DNA of 64,000 bases from Ceratodon purpureus. Its lineage: Eukaryota; Streptophyta; Bryopsida; Pseudoditrichales; Ditrichaceae. This document shows positions 51,367 through 64,000 of this stretch, in pieces. The notes below the pieces were generated by a model that was given only the letters and a program-made list of their open reading frames with translations, ran no database searches and was not told where the DNA came from. The position numbers and the translations under genes were made by a program. The stretch covers positions 3,823,040 through 3,887,039 of the forward strand of contig CM026430.1 in assembly GCA_014871385.1 (NCBI GenBank). The letters run 5' to 3'. Within the stretch, counting starts at the first letter, position 1. Every line of letters begins with the position of its first letter.

Positions 51367-54294
51367 AACTTTCAAGGGTCTGGGAGATAATTGAGCATGT
51401 TTTGCTTGTAAGTAGTGATGGATCGTGTAGACAGTTCCTCTTGTGATGAACACCATTAAGCTTGGAAGAAAAACTAACCACTCCATGTATGGTGCTAAAC
51501 ATGTGACTACATTTTGATGCAATTGCACTCATGGATTTGCTTGTCTTTTCTTCCAGAGTGGGCCATTGGCAGGAGGTTTGGTGTGAAGCTTACAACTCTG
51601 GAGCATATCTTTTATTTGCAGTGGTTTACTAGGTATGTCAATGAGGTTGACAAATTGCAACAGTAATCCAAGATTGTACATGCTGATCATTTAGAGCTGA
51701 GGAAGAAGGTTAGAAACTTGAGATGCCATTTCCAGTAGCATGTAGTAGTTTGTTTTGTACTAACACAATAGCTTGTCCTCTTACAGCTCATAGCATTACA
51801 AAATGTATCAATTTTTGAAGAACTGTTTCATATTCCCTGGGTGATGCTTGTCCAATTGCTCTGCTGGGAAGTTTGAACATTTGTTGTTGGTTCTGTATTG
51901 CTATTTTACTGCCCTGCAAGAGTTCAGATGGGTGCTTCCACAAATGGATGTTGTTCTAGGGCCATTGCAGTTATTCTTGTGGTTACTAAACTTTTGAATC
52001 ACTCTGGTTTTGGAGTTTGATCTAAAGATTTAGGAAACAGATATGTTGAGTTTGAGATGCAAACAGATGTGCTAGTTTGAGGAGGTGGTATTGACTATGG
52101 TGAACCAGCCTATGGCCACCATAGTGAGAAATGCAACTTTTTGCAAGTATTGTGTGAAATATCCAATATTTTTTATTGAAAGAAAGTAAGGTTTGAAAAG
52201 CAGTTTTATCATTTTTTGATAAAAATTGAATTAGTTATGAATTCTTAAAGGTATTGGAATGAATATGTCTAGACTAGCCTACTACCACCTAATTAACATT
52301 CAACCATCACCAATTTTGGATGCAAATCAAGCAATTTTATTTAATCCTTAAAGGAACTTGTTTGAAATTGGCCAAAACTGCCAAAACTTATTCTTATCTA
52401 CTTCAGGCCAAATAATTCTTAATCAAAGTGCTTTTCCAATTGGATTTAGTCGTAAAATCTAAAAAATAACATGATAAATTAATCATATACCAAATTTTTC
52501 CATTGATTTTTTTTCATTTGTGAGATTATAAAGATCAAAGTGCGTTAAAATTGTTTTATAACAACTATAGACCTTTTTTTGAAACTTTGTAGCCTACCCT
52601 TGTAAAAAACATATATACTACAATTTGGATAAATTGCTAGTTTAAGAAGGAATTTGGTTTCAGATTCATCGCAATAAAAAATTCAAAAAAATATCATTAA
52701 AATAAAAAGCTTCTTATTTCCGAAATTTGAAGAGAAAACAAGATTTTCAATGAAAATTCCCAAAAATCTTAAATTCATCAAAAACATCACACAATTAGAT
52801 TACAATTAAAAAATTGCTTAAACAAAAAATACTTACCAAAATATTGATTTTGGCTACTTCATCTAAGCTCTTGAATATTTGTTATGTGATTTGGATAATA
52901 AATTTTATATTTTTTAAATAGAGATTAATCTAGTAGATAATGGCATTATTCTCTTTATTCAATTGGTCCAAAATATTTATGGAACTCACAAAGGCATTAT
53001 TTTCTTTATTAAATTGGTCCAAAATATGTTGATTAGCCTTAGTAAATAGTTTTGAAACAAAAGTCTTGAGGTATATATGCTTTGATTCTTTTAAGTGTAA
53101 TACAAAGATCAACTACACAATAGGCTTTTCTTGGAGAGCACAAAAGAACAAATTCTTTCAAACTCAAAGATCTTGGCATCCAAGATACAAAGACTCAGTC
53201 AAACCATTAATCCTCTGATGTCCAAGTAACTACATTGTGGTTTCATGTGAATCAAACCTCCAAATTTTAAAAAATAAAAAATCTGTAAAGAATAGATTTT
53301 GAAGTTTGATGTTTAGAATTGATAAATCACAACATACATCTTCTACAAAAATAAAATGCCAATTTGGAATCGTGCAACTATCAAAATACCTATCGACAAA
53401 ATGAGATAATACCGCAAATATTTGAAAATACATGATACTCACAAATACTATACATACACTATGTAATATTTTTTGTGTTTGGGAGTTTGTTACATTGTTT
53501 TATTTTCTTGGATTGTATTCTCTTGGATTGTATTCTCTTATTCATGTTTCATAAGTTTATCTATTCCGATCTGAAGCCATTTACCAACCTCTTTCACTTA
53601 CTAATGTACAACTTTTTGTCCTAAGCCGTAAATATACTCTAAGTTACTATCACTTGTAAAATTCACAATTCACACTAATTGTATGTGAGCTCGTTTTTGA
53701 GATTAGAAATTGCAATAGAGAGGTGTTGATTTAGAGGGTTCATGTTGGCATGGATCACTTGGACACCAACATGAAGTACTGTAACACCATAGTAGGTTTG
53801 CCACATGGCAATCAAATATTTATTGCTAAAAATTAAAAAATAACAAACTCATATTTTGAAAGGTGGATCTTATATTTTCAAATAATAAAACTAAAAACTA
53901 AAATGACCTTAAATGGTTTAGAAATAACAAAAATATACATAAACTATTATATTTTGATATATCAAATTGTGGATCCCCATTTAAACCATAAACTAATTAA
54001 CATACCATAGGTTACTAGCGGTTTAGGCAAAAAATAATTAATTACAAGTTTTTTTAAATTTTTTGGAAAATCTTGACTCTGTTTGCCCAAATAAAACAAA
54101 ATAAAATAAAATTATAATGCCACTATTGGAATGTGATAATTTTGAAGAGAACATTGCAACTTTTAAATGAAAAGTGTCAAACTTTGAGATATTATTTTTC
54201 AAATTGCTTAACCACTTCTTGTACTTTAATTAATCATTAGACAAAACAATGCCCAAGCTGCTAGAAATCTATGGTAAATGGTGGCTTATGAAGG

Positions 54295-54296
<2 letters not shown>
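51367..54296. other. AT-rich spacer after the U6 gene
   Basis: Short frames only. A dispersed repeat (copy 2) at about 53787-53945 matches 19866-20037 in inverted orientation. Otherwise nothing I can name. Confidence 0.45.
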
Positions 54297-54325
<29 letters not shown>

Positions 54326-54394
54326 TGTATGTATGTATGTATGTATGTATGTATGTATGTATGTATGTATGTATGTATGTATGTATGTATGTAT
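54297..54394. repeat. (ATGT)n microsatellite, about 24 units
   Basis: Perfect tetranucleotide repeat of about 98 bases. The open frame through it is a product of the repeat. Confidence 0.97.
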
Positions 54395-56071
54395 AGATAA
54401 ATTGAAAAGTTTTTTGTGTACTTATATAAAAGGTGATAATATTAACGGAATATGTTCTTGGATTTTGTATGTGGGCAGCAAGAATTTCTAGAAAATTTAG
54501 GCAGATTTATAATTAATTATTTTCTGCCTAAGCTGCTAGTAACCTACGGTAGTTAGTGTGTCTTCCACAAAGTTAGCTGAGTCGATAATCTGTATTCTGA
54601 TTAGTTGATGAATTGCTGCAACATGATGCCAGACTCAGCAGAGTGGAATTAGATTGTTGTCATTGGGAATCTTGGAAGTTGGAACTTGGCACCCTCAAGG
54701 AAGAGGCCGGAGATCTGTAAATCATTGATATCCATAGACTTGGGAGTACATACTGCTCCGCCCAGATGGGTTTACAAGGGAGTACCATACTGCTGGTGGA
54801 GATATTATTTATATGGTGTGGAACCGTCCTTGCTGAGTTCAACAAACCATCTCTGCCTGCTCAGTGCCCATTCGCAAGCCTGCCAATCATCACCTTTGCA
54901 TTCAAGGCCCGTGTGGATTATACTCCCACATCCTTGTTCATTACAAGAATCATAATCCCTATTTGCACATGTTAACAAGATGTGGCATTTGATGATTTGC
55001 CTTTAGCCGGGTGGGTTGTTTTGCATACCCTGAATTGTGTGTTTGAAATCACTCCTTTAGATCCGCTGACACTTAGTTCTAATATGGAATTGAGATTATG
55101 CAATGAAATCTGGATATCCAAAGTTTTTATGAAGTAATTTAAACGAAGAGGGTTTTAGAGTAACTATCTACTTTGAGATTTTTTCTCTAATTCTAGTGGT
55201 GTTTGTACTACTTAAAAAAAATCGTCCATTTCCTAATAATGTGATTCTATTGAATTTGTTTGCAAGTTCACTTACAAAGCATGTATGTGACCCAAGCATT
55301 TTACATGGAAAGGGGTACTCCAAACACATGAGTGAAACATTCTTGCATTGGAATATTTGCTCTTCTTATGTGCCCAAATCAAAAACACAACGAACATGAA
55401 GAAACATGTAAGATTATGTGTGAGTCCTTAGATAAGAAATGGATTAAGTTTACAAAACATTCAAATGTACAAAGAACATATGTCCATAATTATAGATAGA
55501 AAAGAGTGCTCCCCAATCTGGTGGAGTCTGATGTAGTTTACCAAATATTTGCTTCAAATAAACTTTTTCTTTTGTTACCTTCACCCAGGTCCCATTCCAG
55601 GGTGGTTACTAGTTATATCATGACGGCAGTGGGGCAAACCTTAGATGCCTGAATCAAACATGTCTCAAATGGGTACATTTCCCTTGTGTCGTCTGCGTCA
55701 CTCAAGGCTCCTCCTCTGACCTATCAACAAAGCTGGACCTCAACAACTAACTTACAATTCAGTTGCGGTTCACTGTCAAGCTGCCGCCAATCAACTTGGG
55801 CAGATGATCAATCAAATTCCAATGCACATGTTATCCCAGGGAAGTTGCATGAATTTCTTCAGAGCCTCTGATGTCACTGAAACTTGATGCAAATTCGCAC
55901 AGCGGCAGTACTAAATATTCAACACTTGAAAGATTGTTGACGTAGCCTTGCGGAGATTAGGTCTGTGATGGAACAAACCGGACCATGATCTCATTTGCCC
56001 TGCAATGATGACATACTGCTATCTGCAGAGCCTGGAGAAAAATGGTATATGGTTATGAAATCAGAACTTTT
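54395..56071. other. Spacer with short unassigned frames
   Basis: Frames at 54686-54975 and 55686-55871 have mixed, codon-like composition but no recognised domain and no clear exon structure. They may be gene or transposon relics. Confidence 0.35.
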
Positions 56072-56586
56072 TCAGTCGCTACTTGCGGCATTTGAGGACG
56101 TAGCATGAATACCGTAGAAGCCAGGACAACCCAAGAGTGTGATGACGGGTTTATGGAAGGCACTACAAAATCTTTCAAAACATGAATGAACCATATGGGG
56201 ACCGTAAGGTTTGGGAGGTACACATGCAAATGCAATAGTAGTTTGAGAGTATTTGTTGAGGGCCACCTGTAGGCCGGTGACACACGCGCACCACAATCAT
56301 GACCAAATCTTATTGCAATCTCAGTACCACTACTCCTGCGTGTACCCGGACATGTTGTCAACTCTTCCCCTAAAGCACAACAAGGTCTGTGAATCTGTAG
56401 TCAAGGATATCATAACATGAAATACAGCATCTCATCAGAGTACCAACCTTCTCCAACTTTTTCAATTGTGCAATCAGTAATGGCACCTGGGCAGTCACTG
56501 TAACAACAAATTATGTGATAATCTAGCTCTTTGGAATGACCCATGGATTTGGCTAAAGGCATTCTTGGGAGTGAACATCTTGCCAT
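56072..56586 (-). CDS. Hypothetical protein, possibly two exons
   Basis: From ATG at 56586 a frame reads MARCSLPRMPLAKSMG, then YHIICCYSDCPGAITDC, to a possible donor near 56449. An acceptor near 56377 (GTGCTTTAG) would continue in phase as EELTTCPGTRRSSGTEIAIR. Two overlapping frames are open beyond that point, one of them reading ACVPPKPYGPHMVHSC and KPVITLLGCPGFYG. Cysteine is frequent. I recognise no family and cannot decide the frame, so this is only a candidate. Confidence 0.25.
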
Positions 56587-56769
56587 GACTGTAATGTGCA
56601 CCCAAAAGATGCGGGGGACTTGTTAATTTGTTGAACTTCAAAATTTAGACTTGCTTTAAAATAGCATACAATGTTTTTGACCCTTAACAATCCAACCATC
56701 TCTGACACCATTAGTGCAGCACAAAGCAAAATGTAATAAAACATTATATATACACGATATACAAAAAAA

Positions 56770-56773
<4 letters not shown>

Positions 56774-56805
<32 letters not shown>
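56774..56805. repeat. (AT)n microsatellite
   Basis: Alternating AT of about 32 bases in AT-rich spacer. Confidence 0.9.
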
Positions 56806-56811
<6 letters not shown>

Positions 56812-58420
56812 TTTAATATAAAAATGTATACAAAATTATATATGTAAAATAATTTTTAAATATCAAAATTTTATAAATGATGAAAATCTTATATTGTTCT
56901 ACATCATAGTATACACCTTTAGAAACCTTTTTTTTCCAAATATAATGTGAATTTTTTAATACATATATATTGTAAATGCATTAACGATACAAAACTAAAA
57001 TCTAGATTCATGAAAAACATGTATATTTTTATTCCTTTATGTTATGTACAATTTGATATGATACAACAAGAAGAAAAAGAACTCCAACTCCAAAGGGGCC
57101 AGAGTGAATATAGTATTTGTTCATTCTATTCACCGTTCCGATGGCCACGGGACAAAGGATAGTGAACCTAGAGCTACTTCATCCTTTTCGAGGTAAACAC
57201 TTTTCTACACTAAGTGCCTTAAAGACAACCAACATGTCATCCTTCCAAGGGCTTTTTGGATACCCATACAAGGAGGTCTCAAGACCCCCTACACCATAGT
57301 TGGATGGACTATAGCAGTAACCCCCATGTCGACATGGGAATTTGTAGTGACAACCACTTCACTGTGACATCCTATCATACTAAAAGATTTAGATTATCAA
57401 AGACTTCTTAGACTTTGAAAAATTAATTGAAAATAATACTAATACCTAAAGAAAAAATATGCGTATAAAAGGGGATTTCAGTTATAGGCATGTTGTAACA
57501 ATGTCAATATTGAGTGTGATTTTTTGAAACCTTTTACAAACACAGACAGTTACAAAAATTTGTTGAAAGATGAATTTGTTCTCACCTAACCTTTAGAAAA
57601 AATATGTATATTATTTCAAGTCATTTTTCTTTGAATTCAACCACTCCAAGAAGCCTCTCTCTTGCCATCTGAAATAACTTATTCAAGTTCTTGACTTTGA
57701 AATTACCAAAAACATCTCTTTTTAAAAAAAAAAATCTCATCTTAAAAATACTTTCAAGTGAAATCTTACTAGTACAAAGCAATTTGTTTTTGGACAATTT
57801 CAAACAAAAATCATCTTAATATCTTGTAAAAAAGAACTCAAAGCTAGTAAAGGAGTGAAGTAGAAACTTTGAAGCTCCTCAAAATTGAGGAAAATTTACT
57901 AACACAAGTATAAACTTTCTAAAGTATAAGTGAATATTCACATTATAGAAAAATCCCCATGCTATAAACATTTTTTCTTTAGAGATTAAAAATGTATTAA
58001 AATGTATACTGTTTATCATCAAGATACTTGACCTTCAAATATAATTGTTTAAAGATGGAATCACAAAGATCTCATCATTTATGAAATTAAAAATCTATAT
58101 CATAAAATTAATAGTGTTTATCAGTCCGCTTGTTTGGTTATCTGCCAAGTGACAATTCCACAAGAAAACTCACATGAAAATCTAATACATGTCTCTTATC
58201 AAAATATGCACCTTTTTCACTACTTGAAAGGTTTTTGATGTGTTATTTTGAAGTTTGTTATAGGTCACTTCACAAAATCAAAATTACATATTTTTAAAAA
58301 TATTACATTCATTATTTCTTAAAAAATTATTGTAAATCTTTAAAAAAAAGTTGAATCTTATAGTTTTTTATTAAAAAAATTAATAAAGTCAATGCAAAAT
58401 AACTCTAGCACATCATGATG

Positions 58421-58422
<2 letters not shown>
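56806..58422. other. AT-rich spacer
   Basis: No supported gene. A GC-richer island near 57090-57360 has a frame without a recognised domain. Confidence 0.4.

Positions 58423-58491
<69 letters not shown>
58423..58491. repeat. (AT)n microsatellite, long
   Basis: About 68 bases of alternating AT, able to form a cruciform. A further (AT)n tract lies at 59067-59101. Confidence 0.92.
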
Positions 58492-58494
<3 letters not shown>

Positions 58495-59064
58495 ATATGT
58501 AAATTTTAATGTGCATTCAATTTTTTCTCTTAATCAAAGATAATTTTCAAGGTAAAATAACTTCAAAATAACTAAAACTAAAACATTGATATCTTAACGT
58601 AAATTGCTTGGGAGCTTTTACTACTTTGTAATTGCTAAAATACTTTGACAAGGTGATAAATGAATTTTTATTTTTTTTATTGAAATTACTTATAGATTTA
58701 TAATTACTTATACAATGATCATGTATTGGCATCAAAGGCGCCATTTATTTGCAGTAGCTAAATAACGGCCACATAATCTACTTCAATAAAAATTCAAATA
58801 TTACACAAACAAACCATCACATAACCAAATTTTATTGCAACATATGTATTTGAATACTATGTTACAATTCAAAATATAATTTAATATTCAAACAAGATAT
58901 GTATTAAATATATCGAATATTTTATACCTTTTTTTTGAGGTATGTAATCAAGGCTACAATTTTCAATTTTCATGAACCGAACCAAAGCACATAAACCCTC
59001 TAATACAACATGATATGTAATTTAAGTACAACATGATTTTTAGATTTATGGCACATAGAGAAGA

Positions 59065-59104
<40 letters not shown>

Positions 59105-59639
59105 TTTCCATGATCAACCCTATGTATGTATTTTTGTATCTATTAGGTGGTTTTATATGCTACACACTTCAAATAAATTCAAAAATTCAATTTTTAAAAT
59201 TTTTTTTGGAAGTTTAAGGAAGACGTATATTGTATCATTAAATGAACACAAGAAAATTGAAATTAGAAGAAAAGAAAAACCCCCTCAAACAAATTTCAAA
59301 GCTAATTTAGTTTGACTAATGCCCGATAAAACCGAGTCTTAAAGGATTTAGAGTATAACCATAAGAGGTTTTTTTTATAAATGATTTTCATAGGAAGAAA
59401 AAAAAATTAAGACTAAGGAAAATAAATAAATAAAACAAATCGGTTACGAATTGCTATTTATGAGACAATTTTAGGTTAAATTTGGTTTTTTTATTTGTTA
59501 TGAATGAAATAGAATTTGGAGAGGTGAATCCCTTTTTTTTTTTTTTTTCTTCTCCTTCAAAAAAAACAAACAAACAAACAAACAAACAAAAACAAAACAA
59601 AACAAAAAATGTTCATTGAGCTATAATAACATCCATTTT
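58492..59639. other. AT-rich spacer with (AT)n and (CAAA)n tracts
   Basis: It contains the (AT)n at 59067-59101, a T17-like run near 59530 and (CAAA)n near 59568-59605. No gene is seen. Confidence 0.45.
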
Positions 59640-59807
59640 TTATTTTTAAAATTTTTTTTTGAGTCAAATTATGAAATTTCATTGCAATAAAAACAAAGTA
59701 CAAGGAAACTCCACCGCGGAAAAACCGAGCAAGGCGATCCCCGCTGGCGAAGAACCAAACCTGAACCTTTGAAAAACCATACCTAGAACACCCTTACCAG
59801 GGAGAGG
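59640..59807 (-). mobile_element. 5'-truncated LINE/SINE-type retroposon
   Basis: The 168-base insert is flanked by a 13-bp duplication, TAACATCCATTTT, at 59627-59639 and 59808-59820. Read on the minus strand it ends in CTTGTACTTTGTTTTTATTG and an A-rich tail, as plant LINE 3' ends do. Its GC-rich start (GCGGGGATCGCC) differs from the flanks. Confidence 0.65.
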
Positions 59808-60173
59808 TAACATCCATTTTAGTCATGAAAGAATGAATTTTGTGATGGCTAATACAGAATTCTTCAAAGATATATTAAAGTATATTTCTGAAATCAATAC
59901 TTGAATTTTCTTTGAAATTATGAAAGTGTTGCTTGATTTCATACCCCAAAAATACCCATTCAGTGCATCTGACTTGTTAATGATATAAGACTTGTTAATG
60001 ATATAAAGAGTGAACTTGGAACAATGAATAAAACAATGTTCATCCTCTTTAAAAGGTAATTTTTCCTGATACCTCATTTTGCAAGGGAATTCAAAGAATG
60101 TTTTGGAATTTGCTACTAAGTATGCACTCCAAAGAAAATCAAGTTGATTCAATGGTACACTCAAATTCATTAA

Positions 60174-61019
60174 CCCCTAAAGTTCAGAGGGTATTTTTCA
60201 TCAAAACTGCCTCAAAACAACCCTCTTCAAAGCAAGGTGGATTCTGCAAACTTGGGGTCTTTTTAATTACATCTAACCGTAAGATCTTGAAGCTAACTTG
60301 TATGTCTACATGTCCACAAAATCTCACGCACTCATTCCTCACCAATTGCAAGATCGTAACATTCAAAGTTGAAAAACATGTTTTTTTCCCCTACGAAAAA
60401 AGGGACAATAGAGCTTTGAAGGCCCAAAAACCATTTTAAAAGTAGATATGGGATGTGTCTCTCCATATTCTTGTTCCTAAGTGAGTTAGGTACATGTCTA
60501 AAAAATATCATATTCAAAAACGTTGTGGAAGGTTGCCAAAAAAATCATTTTTTGCTAGGGGGTATGCTGAAATTCACTAACAAAGGCCGATTTTTGACAA
60601 TAAAAATAGCATATGAAAAATTCTTGGATTGAAAATCCAAACATCGGGAACATGCTCTACTGCCTTCTCTATACATAGAAATTTTTATTTTTGAAAAATA
60701 TAAAAATCTCAATTATTGGTGGAATTTCAAAGTTTCGTCTTTGAGCAGTTTTGGGCAGTTTTGGGCAGTTTTGGGCAGAATTTGCTACATTCACAGTGGA
60801 TGTGAGCTTGCCCGAAGTTTATCTGAATGCAGCTTTTGACACTCAAAACCCCATAACTTCTTTTCAGTATGTGCAAAAAATAAATAAATAATTATACACA
60901 AACCTCTTCAAAATGCCTACCTACATTATTTTTTTCAAAGATTTACGAATTAATTTGGAATTCTAGGAACCTGCCCAAATTTTTAAAAAGCCCATTCCAA
61001 GACAATTGTGCTTTAGGGG
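60174..61019. mobile_element. 846-bp TTAA-flanked inverted-repeat element (copy 2)
   Basis: It begins CCCCTAAAG and ends CTTTAGGGG, with TTAA at 60170-60173 and 61020-61023. It is the reverse-oriented relative of 20743-21594, sharing the GGGCAGTTTT tandem (near 60745-60780) and long stretches around it. No transposase is encoded. Confidence 0.75.
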
Positions 61020-61232
61020 TTAAGTTGCAAACTTAAGTTAAGGTTGAAGATTACTTATATGTTCACATCAGACTCAGACTCAATCAACCACTGAGTTAAC
61101 CAATTGGAGAGAAATATAATTCCCAAAGCAACAAGTTTTTACATACAGTAGTAACCTTTTTCATTGCTTTTATATGAGGTAAAAGATAAAACATGCAGTC
61201 AAATTGCATATGTCCTAAACTGGAATGGGTCA

Positions 61233-61330
61233 AGCATTAACACCCTTGTTCCAACAACAGGAAGAAGAAGAAGAAAAAGAAAAAAGAAAAAGGAAAAAAA
61301 AAAAAAAAAAAAACAAACAAACAAACAAAC
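61233..61330 (+). mobile_element. Short retroposed insert with A-rich tail
   Basis: The insert is flanked by a 16-bp direct repeat, AAACTGGAATGGGTCA, at 61217-61232 and 61331-61346. It runs from GCATTAACACCC through a GAA-rich purine tract to a long A run and (CAAA)n. The pattern is that of LINE-driven insertion. The unit is too short to classify. Confidence 0.6.
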
Positions 61331-61346
61331 AAACTGGAATGGGTCA

Positions 61347-64000
61347 TCAAATATCATGCACATAATATAACACATACTAGTCCGGATATTCGTGGACTAA
61401 GTCATGTTTATAAATACGTCTGAAGGCCCATTGCAAATCTCACATCCACCTGATTTTCCTCTATACGACTAGGCACATACAGTACATATATATTTTACTC
61501 GTTCATCATTGCATGGGAGGTGTAAGATGTGGCTTGGATACGGGGGAATACGAATAAAGATGCTACTGAAATTGAGGGATCCGCAGTTGCCATGACTTGC
61601 AACCTTGTGACGGGAAAATGCTTAGTTTTTTCAAATGGGCCCTAAATTCTTGGCCAGTGACTCAGTGAACTTGTTATTGCAGTACGAGCCTTGTGAGGGC
61701 TCACAAGGAGTATATCCAGTGGACGCACTAAAAATATCTCGTCTGGAATGCCAATGCTTCAACTGGCACCAGATCTCATCTCTAGATTTTGTGCCATGCT
61801 TGTGGTAACCGAAAAATCTCCAAAAGCCCGTGTGCAAGAAGGAGCCCATTGCCCCCATTATTTGTTATTTAAAATTACTGAACAAAATCTACCAACCACT
61901 GTCTAAAGAGGGCAATCCATGACCCAATTCCTTCACTAAAGTTGAACCTAAAAAGAATAACAAAATTCTGGTTGAGTAAATATTCTGATGCTCTCATACA
62001 ACCAATCCTGCTTCAGTACTCCATGTCTGAGCTGGTCTAGCTCAGATTAATGCATAACCAATCAAATGGGGATAAAAATTTAAAAATTTAAAATCTAAAT
62101 GTTCATAAAATTTTATTCATATTTTTATGTTTAAATAATGAAAGAAAAATACTAGGACTTAAAGTCCGTGATGATGCATTCTGTGGTGAACTTTTGATTT
62201 GATTTTTTAAACAAATTGAAAAGGATAAGAAGGAGCAAAAAAAATGAAGAAAATTGACAAGCAAGTTTTTTTTTTATTTTTTTTATTTTTAATGCTCATT
62301 TTGATAGGATGGAGGATGATACTGTGTGTAAGTTGCTCACAATTCAAGGCATCCAGTACTAAACTTACCATGACTGTGGTGGACTTGCAAAATACGGTCG
62401 TCTGCTATTGGCAGAGCAAATGCTGTAGACATGCTCAAAGTTGTACCGTGAAACTGTTGGATGCCAGTCAAGCCCATTAGCCATCAGGTTCTGCCATCCC
62501 ATATAACAACATTTGTACCAGTACATCACAAAAGTTAAGGCTCCGGTAACTTAGCAATTGGCAATTGGTGGCCGAAGCTTGTGAGCACTCCACATGGTTG
62601 CATCTGAACAGTTTACCAGTGGTAAGAAGTGAAACTGTTTTGTTGCATTTTCTTGTCAGGATCGGGATTTTTCCAATGACATCAAGTGTTTTTGGGGGAA
62701 TCATTGCTTCACCTTCAACTGACCATCCCGGAGCTGGCCCAAGTTGTGTGCTATCTTTGAGGTGCAAAGAATGTAACATAATGTAGAACCACCAAAAAGT
62801 CCCGGGCAATAAACCTTGCCTTTGTTTCGATGACAAGGGGTCCTAAGCGGGTACCTATTGGTGGAGCTAAAATTCCCTTTAAAAGAACTTATAAATTATA
62901 AAAAAAAATTGAGTCATATGAAATCAACTTATTAAGTCTTTTCTACATAAATTTTGGGGGTCTTTGATTTGACAAGTAAACTCAATTTCTTTTTAGATAG
63001 TGCCAATTTTTTCCTAAAATAGGAAACATCAATGAACTTTAATATTAAGGTAAAAAAGTTGTCAGGTTCTAATTTTGTTCTCCTATTGGAATTTTTAGAA
63101 TTATATTTTATAATCATTACTTATTTCTAGTGATTTTTCATCCAATGAAGTAGACTCGATTACAGTAATGCTTGGATTTTTTTAACAATAATTACATACA
63201 GGACCTCAACAATGTCAAATTTATGCCTTGCAAATGTAATAGTATGGAGTGCACTCGCTCCAATTCCAAGACTTTCCTAGCTGCACTTAGCTCCTATTTA
63301 TACCAATTGCCACTTCCCTACATTTGCCCTTATTTCTATTTTAAAAAGTTGGAGTGGATTTATCCCTCTCACCTCTTTTCCACCAATGGCAGTTTCTAAA
63401 AAAACTTTAAGTTGAAGTCAACATGTGAATAAAAGGCACAATTTTTAAACAAAAAATGTAAAGTTTTGTTTATTCCTCCAAATCTATAATGTTGGTGTGG
63501 TAAGACTCAAGGACTTGTTGGAAGAACAATGCATAATTTTCTTATTGTCATGGAAGTCTTTGATTGTGGTTGAGAAGCTCTTATGTGAACAATATCTTTG
63601 ATTTCAAAATAATAGCTAGTAGGTTTAATCTTTTATTGAATGATTACAAATAAAATAGAAAAAAATGTTGATGTTAGAGATGTCTTTTGGAATGCAATAA
63701 CCATGGTTTCATTAATTTGGATCATACTACCATCATTACATTTGCAAGATTATTGAAAACTTAAAATTTCCTTAAAAAAATGAAAAATCAAGAAAAATAC
63801 ATGCCGACTGCAACTCAATGCATGTGACAAAAACCGGGTAGTCAACAAAATGAGGGCCACTGTATACGTATCATAAAGTCCAAATCTTACAACATCCAAA
63901 GTCCAAAGACTTAGAATTACAAGAATCAGTCATCATATACAATTCAGCCTTTAGTCATTCAAATTGTAAAGTCCTAAGCCTAAACTTAAAGTTTAAGATC
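61347..64000. other. AT-rich spacer to the window end
   Basis: Minus-strand frames at 61631-61858 and 62477-62836 have ordinary codon composition, the latter reading GWSVEGEAMIPPKTLDVIGK. I recognise neither, and no splice structure is evident. Otherwise nothing is seen. Confidence 0.35.

Noticed and set aside
54249-54491. Frame with a Met-Tyr-Val-Cys repeat
   Set aside because: It is the translation of the ATGT microsatellite.

Overview
This is nuclear DNA of a land plant: genes have many short exons with GT..AG introns, and the window holds a plastid fibrillin, a plant NDR kinase, a plant LRR receptor kinase and a plastid-division SDR protein. The F-box family and the AT-rich, retrotransposon-laden spacers make me lean to a bryophyte, probably a moss. 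That placement is inference. Layout: 466-3133 (+) 3' part of a fibrillin/PAP gene; 10225-15118 (+) a complete 13-exon NDR/LATS AGC kinase with a GC-skewed leader; 16.2-21.6 kb repeats, including a near-perfect 1.7-kb palindrome and a TTAA-flanked inverted-repeat element; 21865-28385 (-) an LRR receptor-like kinase; 30989-32115 (+) a frame-disturbed F-box gene; 32189-43859 a decayed Ty1/copia element split by a very young 9.7-kb Ty3/gypsy element; 44230-49132 (-) a complete gene for a GC1/SULA-type SDR protein; 50289-50462 (+) a 57-residue membrane microprotein; 50985-51086 (+) a U6 snRNA gene; and 51.4-64 kb of AT-rich, repeat-bearing spacer. The most notable signal is in the GC1-like gene. 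It carries two tandem, diverged versions of the same coding exon (106 and 103 nt), both of phase 0-1, so that only one can be used per mRNA. An 18-nt perfectly complementary pair of intron sequences brackets one of them, and both copies end in the same unusual GC splice donor. That is the architecture expected for mutually exclusive splicing guided by RNA pairing. The other genes look independently regulated. Fibrillin and GC1 both serve the plastid, but nothing here links them as a unit.
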